Positions 1 through 8,112 are shown, numbered from the stretch's first letter. The stretch: 64,000 nt of DNA from Nesterenkonia halophila (GCF_009467795.1 NZ_WIAX01000001.1:153770-217769); one strand, 5' to 3'. Made by a program: numbers and translations. Notes: generated by a model from the sequence alone, not told the origin.

Positions 1-101
1 CCGAGCTGGCGGTGCCGGAGAACCTGCTGCGTCTCTCAGTGGGCATCGAGGACGTCGCCGACCTCATCGAGGACCTCGACGCGGCGCTCGCCGGCCTCTG
101 A
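1..101 (+). CDS. PLP-dependent trans-sulfuration enzyme, C-terminal fragment
   Basis: Only the last 32 codons are in the window; the reading frame starts at base 3 and stops with TGA at 99-101. The end reads ENLLRLSVGIEDVADLIEDL, which is the typical C-terminal signature of the Cys/Met-metabolism PLP family (cystathionine gamma-synthase or lyase, O-acetylhomoserine sulfhydrylase, methionine gamma-lyase). The tail cannot separate these enzymes. The catalytic lysine lies outside the window. A 60-bp palindrome begins 15 bp after the stop. Confidence 0.75.
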   Translation, partial: ELAVPENLLRLSVGIEDVADLIEDLDAALAGL

Positions 102-116
102 GCGCCGTCGGCCGGG

Positions 117-176
117 GATGACTCCGTGGCTCGTGTGGGAATGAGCGACCATTCCCACAGTTTCCACGGCGTCATC
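117..176. repeat. 60-bp intergenic palindrome, copy 1
   Basis: Imperfect 60-bp inverted repeat with the outer arms GATGACTCCGTGG and CCACGGCGTCATC and an inner stem around GTGGGAATG / CATTCCCAC. The same architecture recurs at 31850-31909 and 32678-32737. This copy has 7 mismatches in 30 arm positions. It begins 15 bp after a stop codon and has no T run, so it is not a classical terminator. Confidence 0.85.
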
Positions 177-193
177 GCCTCCGAGGGGGCGCC

Positions 194-199
194 TAGACT
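194..199 (+). promoter_or_regulatory. -10 element TAGACT, leaderless start
   Basis: TAGACT ends 6 nt before the ATG at 206, so transcription should start at or next to the start codon. No good -35 hexamer is seen; the -35 window falls on the right end of the 60-bp palindrome. Confidence 0.55.
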
Positions 200-205
200 G
201 GCGCC

Positions 206-832
206 ATGAGTGACGCCTCGCCCATCTGTCTGCTCGCCGCCGCCGACCGGCTCGGCCTGACCGGCACAGTGGAGGCCGTCTGCGTGGTCGACCAGCTCGT
301 CCGCGACGCCGCCGGGACGGTCGGGGTCACCGCCATCGACAAGCGGCCCACCGAGGAACCGGTCATGGTCCGGACCTTCGGGCTGCACGGCGACGTCCAG
401 GCCGACCGCAGGAACCACGGGGGCGAGGAGAAGGCGGTCTACGCCTATGCCGACGACGCCGCCGCCTGGTGGGCCGATCAGCTCGGCCGGGACCTCCCGG
501 CCGGGGCCTTCGGCGAGAACCTGCGGCTCGCCGGCCTCGACGTCGACGGCGCCTACCCGGGGGAGCGATGGCGGATCGGCGAGCAGCTCGTCCTCGAGGC
601 CACCCGCCCGCGGATCCCCTGCGCGACCTTCGGCCGCTGGATGGACGAGCCCGGCTGGGTGAAGCGGTTCCTGCAGGCCGGCCGCCCCGGCACCTACTTC
701 CGCGTGGTCACCCCCGGCGAGATCCGCGCCGGCGACCCGGTGGAGGTCATCTCCGTCGCCGAGGCCCCGGAGGCCACCATCCGCGAGATCGCGACGGCGA
801 AGGGCCCGGCGACCGCGCGGCCGGGGGACTGA
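206..832 (+). CDS. MOSC domain protein (YiiM-like)
   Basis: 208 residues. This is a MOSC beta-strand domain of the type found in molybdenum-cofactor sulfurases and in YiiM, which protects cells from N-hydroxylated base analogues. Visible family marks are GGEEKAVYAY (residues 72-81), AGAFGENL (99-106), GERWRIGE (119-126) and the conserved cysteine in RIPCATFGRWM (Cys139), the residue expected to handle sulfur or Moco. No signal peptide or membrane segment is present, so it is cytosolic. The ATG lies 6 nt downstream of TAGACT with no Shine-Dalgarno sequence, which points to a leaderless mRNA. It is a single-gene unit whose end is 6 bp from the convergent response regulator. The exact substrate is unknown. 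Confidence 0.85.
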   Translation: MSDASPICLLAAADRLGLTGTVEAVCVVDQLVRDAAGTVGVTAIDKRPTEEPVMVRTFGLHGDVQADRRNHGGEEKAVYAYADDAAAWWADQLGRDLPAGAFGENLRLAGLDVDGAYPGERWRIGEQLVLEATRPRIPCATFGRWMDEPGWVKRFLQAGRPGTYFRVVTPGEIRAGDPVEVISVAEAPEATIREIATAKGPATARPGD

Positions 833-838
833 GCCGCC

Positions 839-1495
839 TCAGCTCAGCTCCGCTCGATGGATCGCCAGGGCGATCTTCACCCGATTGTCGGCCTCCAGCT
901 TCTGCATGATCCGCCCGATGTGCGTCGTGACCGTCGGCAGGCTGACGACCTGCGCCTCGGCGATCTGCTGATTCGTCATCCCCTCGGCGACGGCTCGGGC
1001 GATCTCCAGCTCCCGCTCGGTCAGTGCGGCGAGGCGGCCGCGAGCTTCCTCGCTCCGGGAGCCCTCGCGCGGGGCGGTGGCCCGCGAGATCACCTGCCGG
1101 GCGACTGACGGAGAGAGCACCGGGGCGCCCTCGGCGGCCTGCCGCACGGAGCGGACGAGCTCGGCCGGCGGAGTGTCCTTCAGCAGGAATCCGGCGACGC
1201 CGCGCTCCAGGGCCCGCAGCACGGTCTCGTCGGCGTCGAAGGTGGTCAGCACCAGCACAGTACGGTCGGGGTCGTCGGCCAGCAGCTGCTCGGCGCAGGC
1301 GAAGCCGTCCATGCCCGGCATGCGCAGGTCGAGCAGCACGACATCGGGGTCGAGCGCGGCGGCGAGCTCGACGGCCCGGTGCCCGTCGGCGGCCTCGCCG
1401 GCGATGTGCAGCCCCTCGGCGCCGTCGAGCAGCAGGTGCAGACCGGCACGGATGAGCTCCTCGTCGTCGACGACCAGCACACTCAGCTCGGCCAT
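839..1495 (-). CDS. NarL/LuxR-family response regulator
   Basis: 218 residues from ATG (reads MAELSVLVVDDEEL); a second possible start lies three codons upstream at 1504. The N-terminal receiver has the acidic pair VVDDEE, the phospho-acceptor in VVLLDLRMPGMDG and the conserved lysine in FLLKDTPP. The C-terminal GerE-type helix-turn-helix runs from LTERELEIARAVAEGMTNQQ to the end. The unusual point is VSLPTVTTHIGRIMQKLEA, where most relatives have an ATVKTHV-like recognition helix. It overlaps the 3' end of the upstream kinase gene on the same strand, so the two form a two-component operon. Because the kinase is frameshifted, this regulator may be an orphan or be controlled by another kinase. 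Targets are unknown; the nearby CPBP gene would be an obvious candidate if it were intact. Confidence 0.88.
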   Translation of the reverse strand: MAELSVLVVDDEELIRAGLHLLLDGAEGLHIAGEAADGHRAVELAAALDPDVVLLDLRMPGMDGFACAEQLLADDPDRTVLVLTTFDADETVLRALERGVAGFLLKDTPPAELVRSVRQAAEGAPVLSPSVARQVISRATAPREGSRSEEARGRLAALTERELEIARAVAEGMTNQQIAEAQVVSLPTVTTHIGRIMQKLEADNRVKIALAIHRAELS

Positions 1496-2489
1496 GGCAC
1501 CCACGCCCTCACGAGGAACTCGTCCTCTCCGGCCTCGGTGACGAGCTGCCCGCCCGCCAGCTCGGAGCGCTCGCGGGCGCCGACATGCCTGAGTCCTCCG
1601 CCGGCGCCGACCGGAGCTTCCTCCGGCGCTCTGCGGATCCGCGGGTTGGCGACGGTCAGCGCCAGCCGGTCGCCGGGGCCGCCGTCAAGGGTGACCTCCA
1701 CGGCGGCTCCCGGGGCATGGCGCAGCGCATTGGTCAGCGCCTCCTGCACGATGCGGTGGACGTGGCGGCTCGACGCGGGCGGCAGCTCGGCCAGCGGCGC
1801 CGGGGTCCGCACAGTGGTGGGGGAGCCGGCGTCGTCGGCGTCCTGGGCGAGGCGCCGGATGCGCGCCTCCAGATCGAGCCCCGGGTCGTGATCCTCCGGG
1901 AGATGTCCGGACGCGTCGTCGCGCAGCACCTGCAGCGTGCGGCGGACCTCGCCCATCGCCTGGTGGGCGCTGGAGCGGATCACTCCGGCCTCATGCCGTA
2001 CCTGCTCGGCGGCGAGCCCCTCGCGGTACTCCAGCGCCCCGGCATGGAGGGCGATGAGCGAGAGCCGGTGGCCGACTTCGTCGTGGATCTCCCGCGAGAT
2101 CCGGATGCGTTCCTCCGTGCGGGCCTGCTCGGCGGCGAGGCGACAGTGGCGGCGAGCAGGAGCGCCACCAGCCGCAGGCTGCGGCGCGTGCTCAGCGAAG
2201 CGACGGCGAGCAGCCACGGGGCCACGTCGAAGACGGAGAAGCCCGCCGTCGCACAGAGGAGCAGGGCGATGGTCACCGGGGCCCGGTCCCGCAGGCCGAC
2301 CAGGACCATCGAGGTGAGGCCGAGGAGGACGTCGAGCAGGAGCAGCAGCGGCGAGATGCCGGGGTCGATCGTGATGACGTCCACCCAGACGACGACGCCG
2401 GAGGCCAGGCCGATCAGCGCCGTCAGGGGCAGCTGCCAGAGGTGGCGTCGGCGTCGTCCACGAGCTGTCACGGCGTCCGGCCTATCCAC
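1483..2489 (-). pseudogene. Sensor histidine kinase (HisKA_3), frameshifted
   Basis: The protein is split over two frames. From a GTG at 2489 one frame encodes four hydrophobic segments (around LWQLPLTALIGLASGVVVW, ISPLLLLLDVLLGL, APVTIALLLCATAGFSVF and LVALLLAATVA). The second frame then continues with AAEQARTEERIRISREIHDE, where the histidine of EIHDEVGHRLS is the phospho-acceptor, followed by the N-box RIVQEALTNALRHA and a glycine-rich G-box GAGGGLRHVGARER. The change of frame falls at about 2130-2150 and is a net loss of one base (or gain of two). Each half is otherwise intact, so this is either a recent mutation or a sequencing error. The intact form would be a membrane kinase of NarX/DesK type paired with the regulator at 839-1495. 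Confidence 0.75.
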
Positions 2490-2647
2490 CGGCCCGGCGC
2501 CCCGCGTCGACCGGAAGGATGACGCTGATCTGGTCCTCTCGACGGCGGGCCGGCTGCTCAGCGGCCGATGTGGGCGCCGGCGGGCCGGCGAAGGATGGAA
2601 CCAGGCCTTCTTCGACGACCACTGATGTCACGACCCCGCCGCACTCC

Positions 2648-3449
2648 ATGCCGTGCCCCGACGAGGCGTCGGCGCCGCCGGCCCACCACCGACTGGCCCG
2701 CAGCTGGCCGCAGTACCGCTGGTGGAAGCCGCTGCTGGGCCTGGTGCTCAGTGCGGTGATCTATGCCGTCGGCGGCTTAGTCCTCATGATCGCCGTACTG
2801 CTGTCGCCGCTGATCCGGGACTCCGACGCGGAGTTTCCTGCGACGCTGGACGTCTACGATCCCTGGGGATTCACGCTGATCTTCGGAACCATCGCGCTGA
2901 TGCTCCCGGCGCTGCTGCTGGGCTTCCGGCTGGCGGGATGTCGGCCGGTCGGGCTGCTGTCCTCAGTGGCCGGGCGGCTGCGCTGGACGATGATGGCGCG
3001 CTGCCTGGTGCCGGCCGTCGTCGTCACCGCCGGGATGGCGGCCGTCTCCGCCTGGGCGCAGCTCGGCGAGGGGGCGGCAGATGGGGCTGCAGGTCCCGTG
3101 GCCGATGCTGCTGCTGGCCTTCGTGCTCGGCCATGACTACGACCTGCCCGGGCAGCTGGCGATCGCCGTGTTCGCGCTCGGGACAGCCTGGATCACCTGG
3201 CGCACCGGAGGGCTCGAGGCGGCGATCGCGCTGCATGTGGTCAACAACCTCGCCGCGTCTCTCGTCGGGTTCGGCGGGATCGGCGACCTGGCGGCGACGG
3301 AGGTCGGCTGGCCGGTGGCACTGGCCGATGCCGCGGCGGTCGCGGCCTTCGTGCTCTGGGTCGAGCATCGGATCGTGCGGGCGAGGCCCGTCTCTCCCGC
3401 ATCACGGGCCGGGTCTCTTGACTCTCCCGGTCGGCCGGGCGGACGCTGA
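2648..3449 (+). pseudogene. CPBP intramembrane metalloprotease remnant
   Basis: Two frames together resemble a CPBP (CAAX protease/bacteriocin-processing) membrane protein. The first frame (from ATG 2648) has membrane segments such as WWKPLLGLVLSAVIYAVGG and FTLIFGTIALMLPALLLGF. The second (from about 3081) has WPMLLLAFVLGHDYDLPG and GLEAAIALHVVNNL, the second and third conserved CPBP motifs with their His and Asn. The first motif, EExxxR, which carries the catalytic glutamates, should lie between them and is missing: at about 3065-3090 the sequence jumps frame and too few residues remain. A small internal deletion has therefore removed the active site. An earlier in-frame ATG exists at 2519 but lacks support. 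The product is very unlikely to be a working protease. Confidence 0.65.
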
Positions 3450-3477
3450 CGGTGGACCGGGCAGCGGGGTGAGGCAT

Positions 3478-4545
3478 ATGTGGACGGTGGACGACCCGAC
3501 GGCCGAGGCGGCGGAGGAGCGTCTCGTCGGGATCCTCAACGACGGGTGCCTGGGGCTGATGCTGGCCCTCGGCCACCGCACCGGGCTCCTCTCCGTCCTG
3601 GCGCAGGCGTCGACGCCGCCGACGGCTGTCGAGCTCGCCGCCTCCGCCGGTCTCCAGGAGCGCTATGTGCGCGAGTGGCTCGGGGCGATGACCGTCGGGC
3701 GTCTCGTCGCCCACGACCCGCAGACCGGACGCTATCGGCTGCCGGCGGCGCATGCGGACCTGCTCACCGACGCCGGCGAGGCGAACGTAGCGGCCTTCGC
3801 CCAGTACCTGGCTGTCCTCGCCGGCGTCGAGGACGAGCTCGTCGGCTGCTTCCGCACGGGCGGTGGGGTCCCGTACTCCTCTTATCCGCGGTTCCAGGAG
3901 GTCATGGAGGCCGACTCCGCACAGACGGTGGTCGCCGCCCTGCTCGACGACGTCCTGCCCATGGTCCCAGGCCTCGCCGGCCGGCTGACCGCCGGCATCG
4001 ACGTGCTCGACGTCGGGTGCGGCCGGGGGAGGGCGCTGGCAGTGCTGGCCCGGGAGTTCCCGCGCTCGCGGTTCCACGGGCTCGACCTCTCCCAGGAGGC
4101 GATCGACCACCTGCGCGCCGAGCATGCCGACCTGCCGTCGCTGGAGGGGCGCGTCGGCGACGCCGCCGTCCTCCCGGCGCCGTGGGGCGCCCAGTCCTTC
4201 GACCTGGTGACGACCTTCGACGCGATCCACGACCAGGTCGATCCCCTCGCCGTGGTGCGCGGCATCCGGGAGGTGCTGCGGCCCGACGGCGTCTACCTGG
4301 CCCAGGACATCAATACTTCGGGCACTCATGCCGGCGACCTCGACCACCCGCTGGGACCGTTCATCTATACGATCTCCACGATGCACTGCCTGACGGTCTC
4401 GCTGGCCCGGGGCGGGACCGGCCTCGGAGCCGCGTGGGGGCGGCCGGCCGCGGAGGCGCTGCTCGCCGAGAGCGGCTTCAGCTCGGTGTCCACGCACCTG
4501 CTGCCGCATGACGCGCAGAACGCCTGGTACGTGGCCTGGCCGTGA
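3478..4545 (+). CDS. Class I SAM-dependent methyltransferase
   Basis: 355 residues from ATG 3478, preceded by a purine-rich GGTGAGG. The N-terminal third (to about 110) is a winged-helix-like region (LLSVLAQASTPPTAVELAAS, then LQERYVREWLGAM), as in small-molecule O-methyltransferases and their relatives. The SAM-binding Rossmann core begins with VLDVGCGRGRALAVLA and the acidic residue in FHGLDLSQEA, followed by FDLVTTFDAIHDQVDP and VLRPDGVYLAQDI. The substrate cannot be read from the sequence. It stands alone between a pseudogene and the helicase leader. Confidence 0.8.
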   Translation: MWTVDDPTAEAAEERLVGILNDGCLGLMLALGHRTGLLSVLAQASTPPTAVELAASAGLQERYVREWLGAMTVGRLVAHDPQTGRYRLPAAHADLLTDAGEANVAAFAQYLAVLAGVEDELVGCFRTGGGVPYSSYPRFQEVMEADSAQTVVAALLDDVLPMVPGLAGRLTAGIDVLDVGCGRGRALAVLAREFPRSRFHGLDLSQEAIDHLRAEHADLPSLEGRVGDAAVLPAPWGAQSFDLVTTFDAIHDQVDPLAVVRGIREVLRPDGVYLAQDINTSGTHAGDLDHPLGPFIYTISTMHCLTVSLARGGTGLGAAWGRPAAEALLAESGFSSVSTHLLPHDAQNAWYVAWP

Positions 4546-4584
4546 CCTTCGTCTCTCGACTCGGCATTCGGCGTCGCGATGCCG

Positions 4585-4590
4585 TAGACT
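4585..4590 (+). promoter_or_regulatory. -10 element TAGACT for the RNA helicase
   Basis: A good TANNNT hexamer 280 nt upstream of the helicase ATG. No convincing -35 hexamer is visible. If used, it gives an untranslated leader of about 270 nt. Confidence 0.45.
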
Positions 4591-4596
4591 CATAGG

Positions 4597-4869
4597 GCAT
4601 TCTCCGGAAGGCCCCGTCTTCTCCTGCTTGCTCCAGGCGAGCGTCGAAGCATTCGACGCCTGTGATGCCTGTCGAGGTTCATGTGTGTTTCACGGGTCGA
4701 CTCCGGAGCCGACCAGCGGTCGCAGAGTCCCCGTCATCCCAGCTCTCATCAGAGCATGTGCACCCTGCCCTGCCCTTGACGCATGTCGAGCAGAGGTGGT
4801 CGACGCATGTGTGCAGAAGAGCTGTGCTGTCGAGGACCGGCCGTGCCGATCCGAGAAGGAGCACCGCCC
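4597..4869 (+). other. Long 5' leader of the DEAD-box helicase gene
   Basis: About 270 nt without a gene. It holds a perfect 8-bp hairpin (GCGTCGAA, loop GCA, TTCGACGC, 4641-4659) and two direct copies of GACGCATGT (4778-4786 and 4802-4810). Long structured leaders are usual for cold-induced DEAD-box helicase genes, where they control stability and translation. Such a role here is inferred from family knowledge. Confidence 0.45.
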
Positions 4870-6846
4870 ATGAGCACCCCCACCATCACCCCGGACGCCG
4901 ACGAGCGTCAGGAGACCGTCGAGCAGCCCGCCACGGCTGCGACGGAGGAGCAGACCCCGCAGGCTGAGCCGACTGCTGAGCAGACGACTGAGCAGGCGAC
5001 CGACCAGACTGCTGAGCAGACGGAGGAGCCCGTGCAGTCCGAGACCGCTGAGACGTCCGCGGCGCCCGAGGCCGCCGAGCCCGCCTTCCGCACCCTCGGC
5101 CTGGACCATCGTGTGATGGCCGTCGTCGACCGGATGGGTTTCACGACCCCCACGGCGATCCAGGCCCGGACCGTCCCGCTGATGAACCAGGGCCGCGACG
5201 TCATCGGTCTGGCCCAGACCGGCACCGGCAAGACGGCGGCCTTCGCGCTGCCGACGCTGAGCAGCCTGGCCGCCGAGCACGACGCCGGCCAGCTGACCCG
5301 GACCCCCAAGGCGCTGGTGCTCGCCCCGACGCGTGAGCTGGCGCTGCAGGTGGCCGACGCGTTCTCCACCTACGCGGCCGACGTCGACGGCGTCACCGTG
5401 CTGCCGATCTACGGCGGCGCCCCCTACGGCCCGCAGCTGGACGGTCTGCGCCGTGGTGCGCAGGTCGTCGTCGGCACCCCGGGGCGCGTCATCGACCACA
5501 TGCAGCGCGGCTCGCTGGATCTCTCGGGCATCGAGCACCTCGTCCTCGACGAGGCCGACGAGATGCTGCGCATGGGCTTCGCCGAGGAGGTCGACCAGAT
5601 CCTGGCGAAGACTCCGTCCGCGAAGCAGGTCGCGCTGTTCTCGGCCACCATGCCGAAGGCCATCCGCCGGATCTCCGCCGACTACCTGAACGACCCGGTG
5701 GAGGTCTCGGTCAAGGAGGCGACGTCGACGTCGTCGACGATCAGCCAGCGCTACGTCCAGGTCAAGCATCACGCCAAGGGTGACGCCCTGGTGCGGATCA
5801 TGGAGACCGAGACGCAGGACGGAGCGATCGTGTTCGTCCGCACTCGTGCGGCCACCGAGGAGGTCGCCGAGAAGCTGACCGCCCGCGGCTTCCGCGCCGC
5901 CGCCATCAACGGCGACGTCCCGCAGAAGCTGCGCGAGAAGACGGTGGAGAATCTGCGCGCCGGCCGGGTCGACGTGCTGGTGGCCACCGACGTCGCCGCC
6001 CGCGGGCTCGACGTCGAGCGGATCAGCCACGTCTACAACTACGACATCCCCATGGACACCGAGTCCTATGTGCACCGGATCGGCCGCACCGGCCGCGCCG
6101 GGCGCTCCGGGGAGGCTGTGCTGTTCGTGACCCCGCGCGAGCGGCGGATGCTGCGCTCGATCGAGAAGGCCACGCGCCAGAAGGTCGAGCAGATGGCGAT
6201 GCCGACCATCGCCGACGTCAACGCCGCCCGGTCGCGGCGCTTCGCCGAGCGGATCACCGCCGCCCGGCAGGACGGCCAGATCGACCAGTACCGCGAGGTC
6301 GTCAGCTCCTACATCGCCGATAACGATGTTTCCGGGGAGGATGTCGCCGCCGCGCTGGTGGCGATGCTCCACGAGGGGCGTCCGCTGTTCGACCGGGACT
6401 CCGGCCACGACGACCTGGTCCGCGAAGCGTCCCGCGAGGCCTCGGAGAAGCCCGAGCGCGGCGGTCGTGACCGTGGCCCGAAGGGGCCGGCCCGCGAGGC
6501 CGGCCCCGGCAAGGCGATGTACCGCATCGCTGTGGGCCGCCGGAACGGGGTGAACCCCGGTCACATCGTCGGGGCCATCGCCAACGAGGCCGACCTGCCG
6601 GCCAAGGACATCGGCGGCATCGACATCCGCAACACCCACGCGCTGGTCGAGCTGCCCGAGCAGCTGTCCTCCGCGCAGTGGGATGCGCTGGCGAAGACGC
6701 GGATCGGCGGCGAGCTGATCGAGCTGAAGAAGGACGCCGGCGGCGCGTCCGGCGGCCGCGGGGGCGGCGCACCGCGCGGCGGCGGGCGTCGTGACGCCAA
6801 GTCCGGCGGCTTCGGCTCCACGAAGCGCAAGCCGCGCTCGAGCTGA
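4870..6846 (+). CDS. deaD: DEAD-box ATP-dependent RNA helicase (DeaD/CsdA type)
   Basis: 658 residues; ATG 4870 has the ribosome site AAGGAG 8 nt upstream. Residues 1-72 are a low-complexity Glu/Thr/Ala/Gln extension. The core follows in order: Q-motif region TTPTAIQ, Walker A AQTGTGKT (115-122), PTRELALQV, GTPGR, DEAD box (227-230), SAT (258-260), then the second RecA domain with TDVAARGLD and HRIGRTGR (402-409). A DbpA-type RNA-binding domain (about 525-605, MYRIAVGRRNGVNPGHIVGA) and an RGG-rich basic tail (GGRGGGAPRGGGRR) complete it. It unwinds structured RNA in ribosome assembly and mRNA turnover, most often needed in the cold. A hairpin terminator follows directly. Confidence 0.93.
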   Translation: MSTPTITPDADERQETVEQPATAATEEQTPQAEPTAEQTTEQATDQTAEQTEEPVQSETAETSAAPEAAEPAFRTLGLDHRVMAVVDRMGFTTPTAIQARTVPLMNQGRDVIGLAQTGTGKTAAFALPTLSSLAAEHDAGQLTRTPKALVLAPTRELALQVADAFSTYAADVDGVTVLPIYGGAPYGPQLDGLRRGAQVVVGTPGRVIDHMQRGSLDLSGIEHLVLDEADEMLRMGFAEEVDQILAKTPSAKQVALFSATMPKAIRRISADYLNDPVEVSVKEATSTSSTISQRYVQVKHHAKGDALVRIMETETQDGAIVFVRTRAATEEVAEKLTARGFRAAAINGDVPQKLREKTVENLRAGRVDVLVATDVAARGLDVERISHVYNYDIPMDTESYVHRIGRTGRAGRSGEAVLFVTPRERRMLRSIEKATRQKVEQMAMPTIADVNAARSRRFAERITAARQDGQIDQYREVVSSYIADNDVSGEDVAAALVAMLHEGRPLFDRDSGHDDLVREASREASEKPERGGRDRGPKGPAREAGPGKAMYRIAVGRRNGVNPGHIVGAIANEADLPAKDIGGIDIRNTHALVELPEQLSSAQWDALAKTRIGGELIELKKDAGGASGGRGGGAPRGGGRRDAKSGGFGSTKRKPRSS

Positions 6847-6851
6847 GCCTG

Positions 6852-6903
6852 CACGACGACGGCGCGGTCCCGGCCACACGGTCGGGGCCGCGCCGTCGTC
6901 GTG
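6852..6903 (+). terminator. Hairpin terminator after deaD
   Basis: Near-perfect stem of about 17 bp (CACGACGACGGCGCGG with its complement, 6852-6869 and 6886-6903), starting 5 bp after the stop. No T run follows, as is common in high-GC genomes. Confidence 0.65.
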
Positions 6904-7008
6904 TCGGCAGTCTCAGGCCGCCGGTCGCCTGACCGGCCGCGCGGCTGGTCATCGAGCCCCGGACGCGAGGGTGGATCGAAGAGGTGAGTCAGGTCACATC
7001 CTCTCGAT

Positions 7009-7037
7009 TTCACTCGCCATGAGGGTGCTGGTAGACT
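7009..7037 (+). promoter_or_regulatory. Promoter of tRNA-Thr
   Basis: -35 TTCACT (7009-7014), 17-bp spacer, -10 TAGACT (7032-7037), 11 nt before the mature tRNA. The same hexamers form the tuf promoter at 57112-57141. Confidence 0.65.
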
Positions 7038-7048
7038 TTCATGCCGTT

Positions 7049-7120
7049 GCCCCAATAGCTCAGCGGTAGAGCGCCATCTTGGTAAGGTGGAGGTCGCGGG
7101 ATCGATTCCCGCTTGGGGCT
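7049..7120 (+). tRNA. tRNA-Thr (GGT)
   Basis: 72 nt, full cloverleaf: acceptor GCCCCAA with TTGGGGC, D stem GCTC/GAGC, anticodon stem CCATC/GGTGG with loop TTGGTAA (anticodon GGT, reads ACC and ACU), T arm GCGGG/CCCGC, discriminator T. The CCA end is not encoded. The second tRNA lies 85 bp downstream and may share the transcript. Confidence 0.95.
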
Positions 7121-7205
7121 CGGAGTGAGAGCCCGCGCAGCGCAGAGCGTCTCATCCTCCCGAGGATGGGGCGCCACTGCACGGCGCGGGCGCTTCTCAT
7201 TCTGT

Positions 7206-7279
7206 GGCGGTGTAGCTCAGTTGGTTAGAGCGCACGACTCATAATCGTGAGGTCGCGGGATCGAGCCCCGCCACCGCTA
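7206..7279 (+). tRNA. tRNA-Met (CAT), elongator type
   Basis: 74 nt: acceptor GGCGGTG with CACCGCT (first pair G-T), anticodon stem CACGA/TCGTG with loop CTCATAA (anticodon CAT), T arm ending in GCCCCGC, discriminator A. The paired first acceptor position and the lack of three G-C pairs below the anticodon loop argue for elongator rather than initiator Met. Confidence 0.93.
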
Positions 7280-7290
7280 CGGGCCCGGAG

Positions 7291-7321
7291 CCCCGGAACC
7301 ACTCGGTGGTTCCGGGGTTTT
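7291..7321 (+). terminator. Intrinsic terminator after the tRNA pair
   Basis: Perfect 12-bp stem CCCCGGAACCAC / GTGGTTCCGGGG with a 3-nt loop, directly followed by TTTT (7318-7321). This is one of the clearest rho-independent terminators in the window. It ends the tRNA transcript 36 bp before the next gene. Confidence 0.9.
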
Positions 7322-7357
7322 CTCATGTCCGGAGCCCGGAGCGAAGGGGGAGTCGCC

Positions 7358-7936
7358 GTGAGCGCCACGATCCGTCGTCTGTCCGTCGACGACGTCGAGG
7401 AGGTCACGGCGCTGCTCCGGGAGAACCGCGAGTTCCTGGCCCCGTGGGAGCCTGCCCGGGAGGACGAGTACTTCCAGCCCGCGACGCAGCTCGAGATCGC
7501 GAGGCAGAGCCTCGACGACCACGCACAGGGCAGGACGTTCCCGGCGGTGATCCTCGACGACGACGCGATCGTCGGGCGGCTGACGCTCAGCGGAATCACC
7601 CGAGGGGCCTTCCAATCGGCCGCCATGGGGTATTGGGTGAGCGAACGGGCGAACGGGCGCGGGATCGCGACCCGGGCGGTGTCCGCGGCGATCGCCGTCG
7701 CCTTCGGCGAGCTGGGGCTGCATCGCCTCCAGGCGGAGACCGTGTTCGCGAACGCCGCCTCACAGCGCGTGCTCGCGAAGAACGGATTCCGGCCGTACGG
7801 AGTGGCGCCGGACTATCTCCGGATCGACGGGCGCTGGCAGGATCACATCCTCTTCCAGCTGCTGGCGGACGACGACGGTGCCGCACGCGCCGATCCGTCT
7901 GCGAGCAGAAGAGGACCCCCGGGCCGGGCGGCGTGA
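7358..7936 (+). CDS. GNAT N-acetyltransferase, RimJ/RimL-like
   Basis: 192 residues from GTG 7358, chosen because AAGGGGG lies 7 nt upstream; an ATG at 7325 falls right after the terminator T run. The fold is that of the acetyltransferase_3 (RimJ/RimL) group: LRENREFLAPWEP at the N-terminus, GYWVSERANGRGIATRAVSA as the acetyl-CoA loop (R/Q-x-x-G-x-G/A), then LHRLQAETVFANAASQRVLA and KNGFRPYGVAPDYLRIDG. This group acetylates the N-termini of ribosomal proteins or small amines; the substrate here is not known. The C-terminal 20 residues are an unconserved Ala/Arg-rich tail. Confidence 0.85.
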   Translation: MSATIRRLSVDDVEEVTALLRENREFLAPWEPAREDEYFQPATQLEIARQSLDDHAQGRTFPAVILDDDAIVGRLTLSGITRGAFQSAAMGYWVSERANGRGIATRAVSAAIAVAFGELGLHRLQAETVFANAASQRVLAKNGFRPYGVAPDYLRIDGRWQDHILFQLLADDDGAARADPSASRRGPPGRAA

Positions 7937-8091
7937 GGGGGACGCATCAGAAAGCCCGACCCGAGGGTCCTCGGATCACTCGCACCTCGATGAGGTGTCT
8001 CCGACACTACGGACCACCTCTGGTGTTGGGCCTGACGTCGGCTGGACATCTGCTGTGGATCTCGGTTCCTCTGGTCGGAACGGGCTCGGAC

Positions 8092-8112
8092 GGGGTCCCT
8101 GAGAGGGACTCC
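8092..8112. promoter_or_regulatory. Candidate operator, AGGGACTCC palindrome
   Basis: Inverted repeat GGGGTCCCTG and GAGGGACTCC separated by one base. Its right half ends 19 nt before the -10 TATCGT of the XRE gene, so it overlaps the -35 region. The half-site matches the perfect palindrome at 10495-10530. Autoregulation by the XRE protein is inferred. Confidence 0.55.

Noticed and set aside
117..176. Palindrome copy 1 as a simple intrinsic terminator
   Set aside because: No T run, an internal non-pairing block, and the same 60-bp design recurs at other gene ends; a terminator side effect remains possible.
2653..3477. Long N-terminal extension of the methyltransferase reading frame
   Set aside because: The frame is open upstream, but its translation is Arg/Ala/Gly-rich and lies on the CPBP remnant; the methyltransferase family starts near ATG 3478.
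4778..4810. Two GACGCATGT copies as a possible CRISPR-like or iteron array
   Set aside because: Only two short copies with no regular spacing or further units.
4690..6879. 729-codon frame opposite the DEAD-box helicase
   Set aside because: Shadow of the helicase gene; low-complexity translation.
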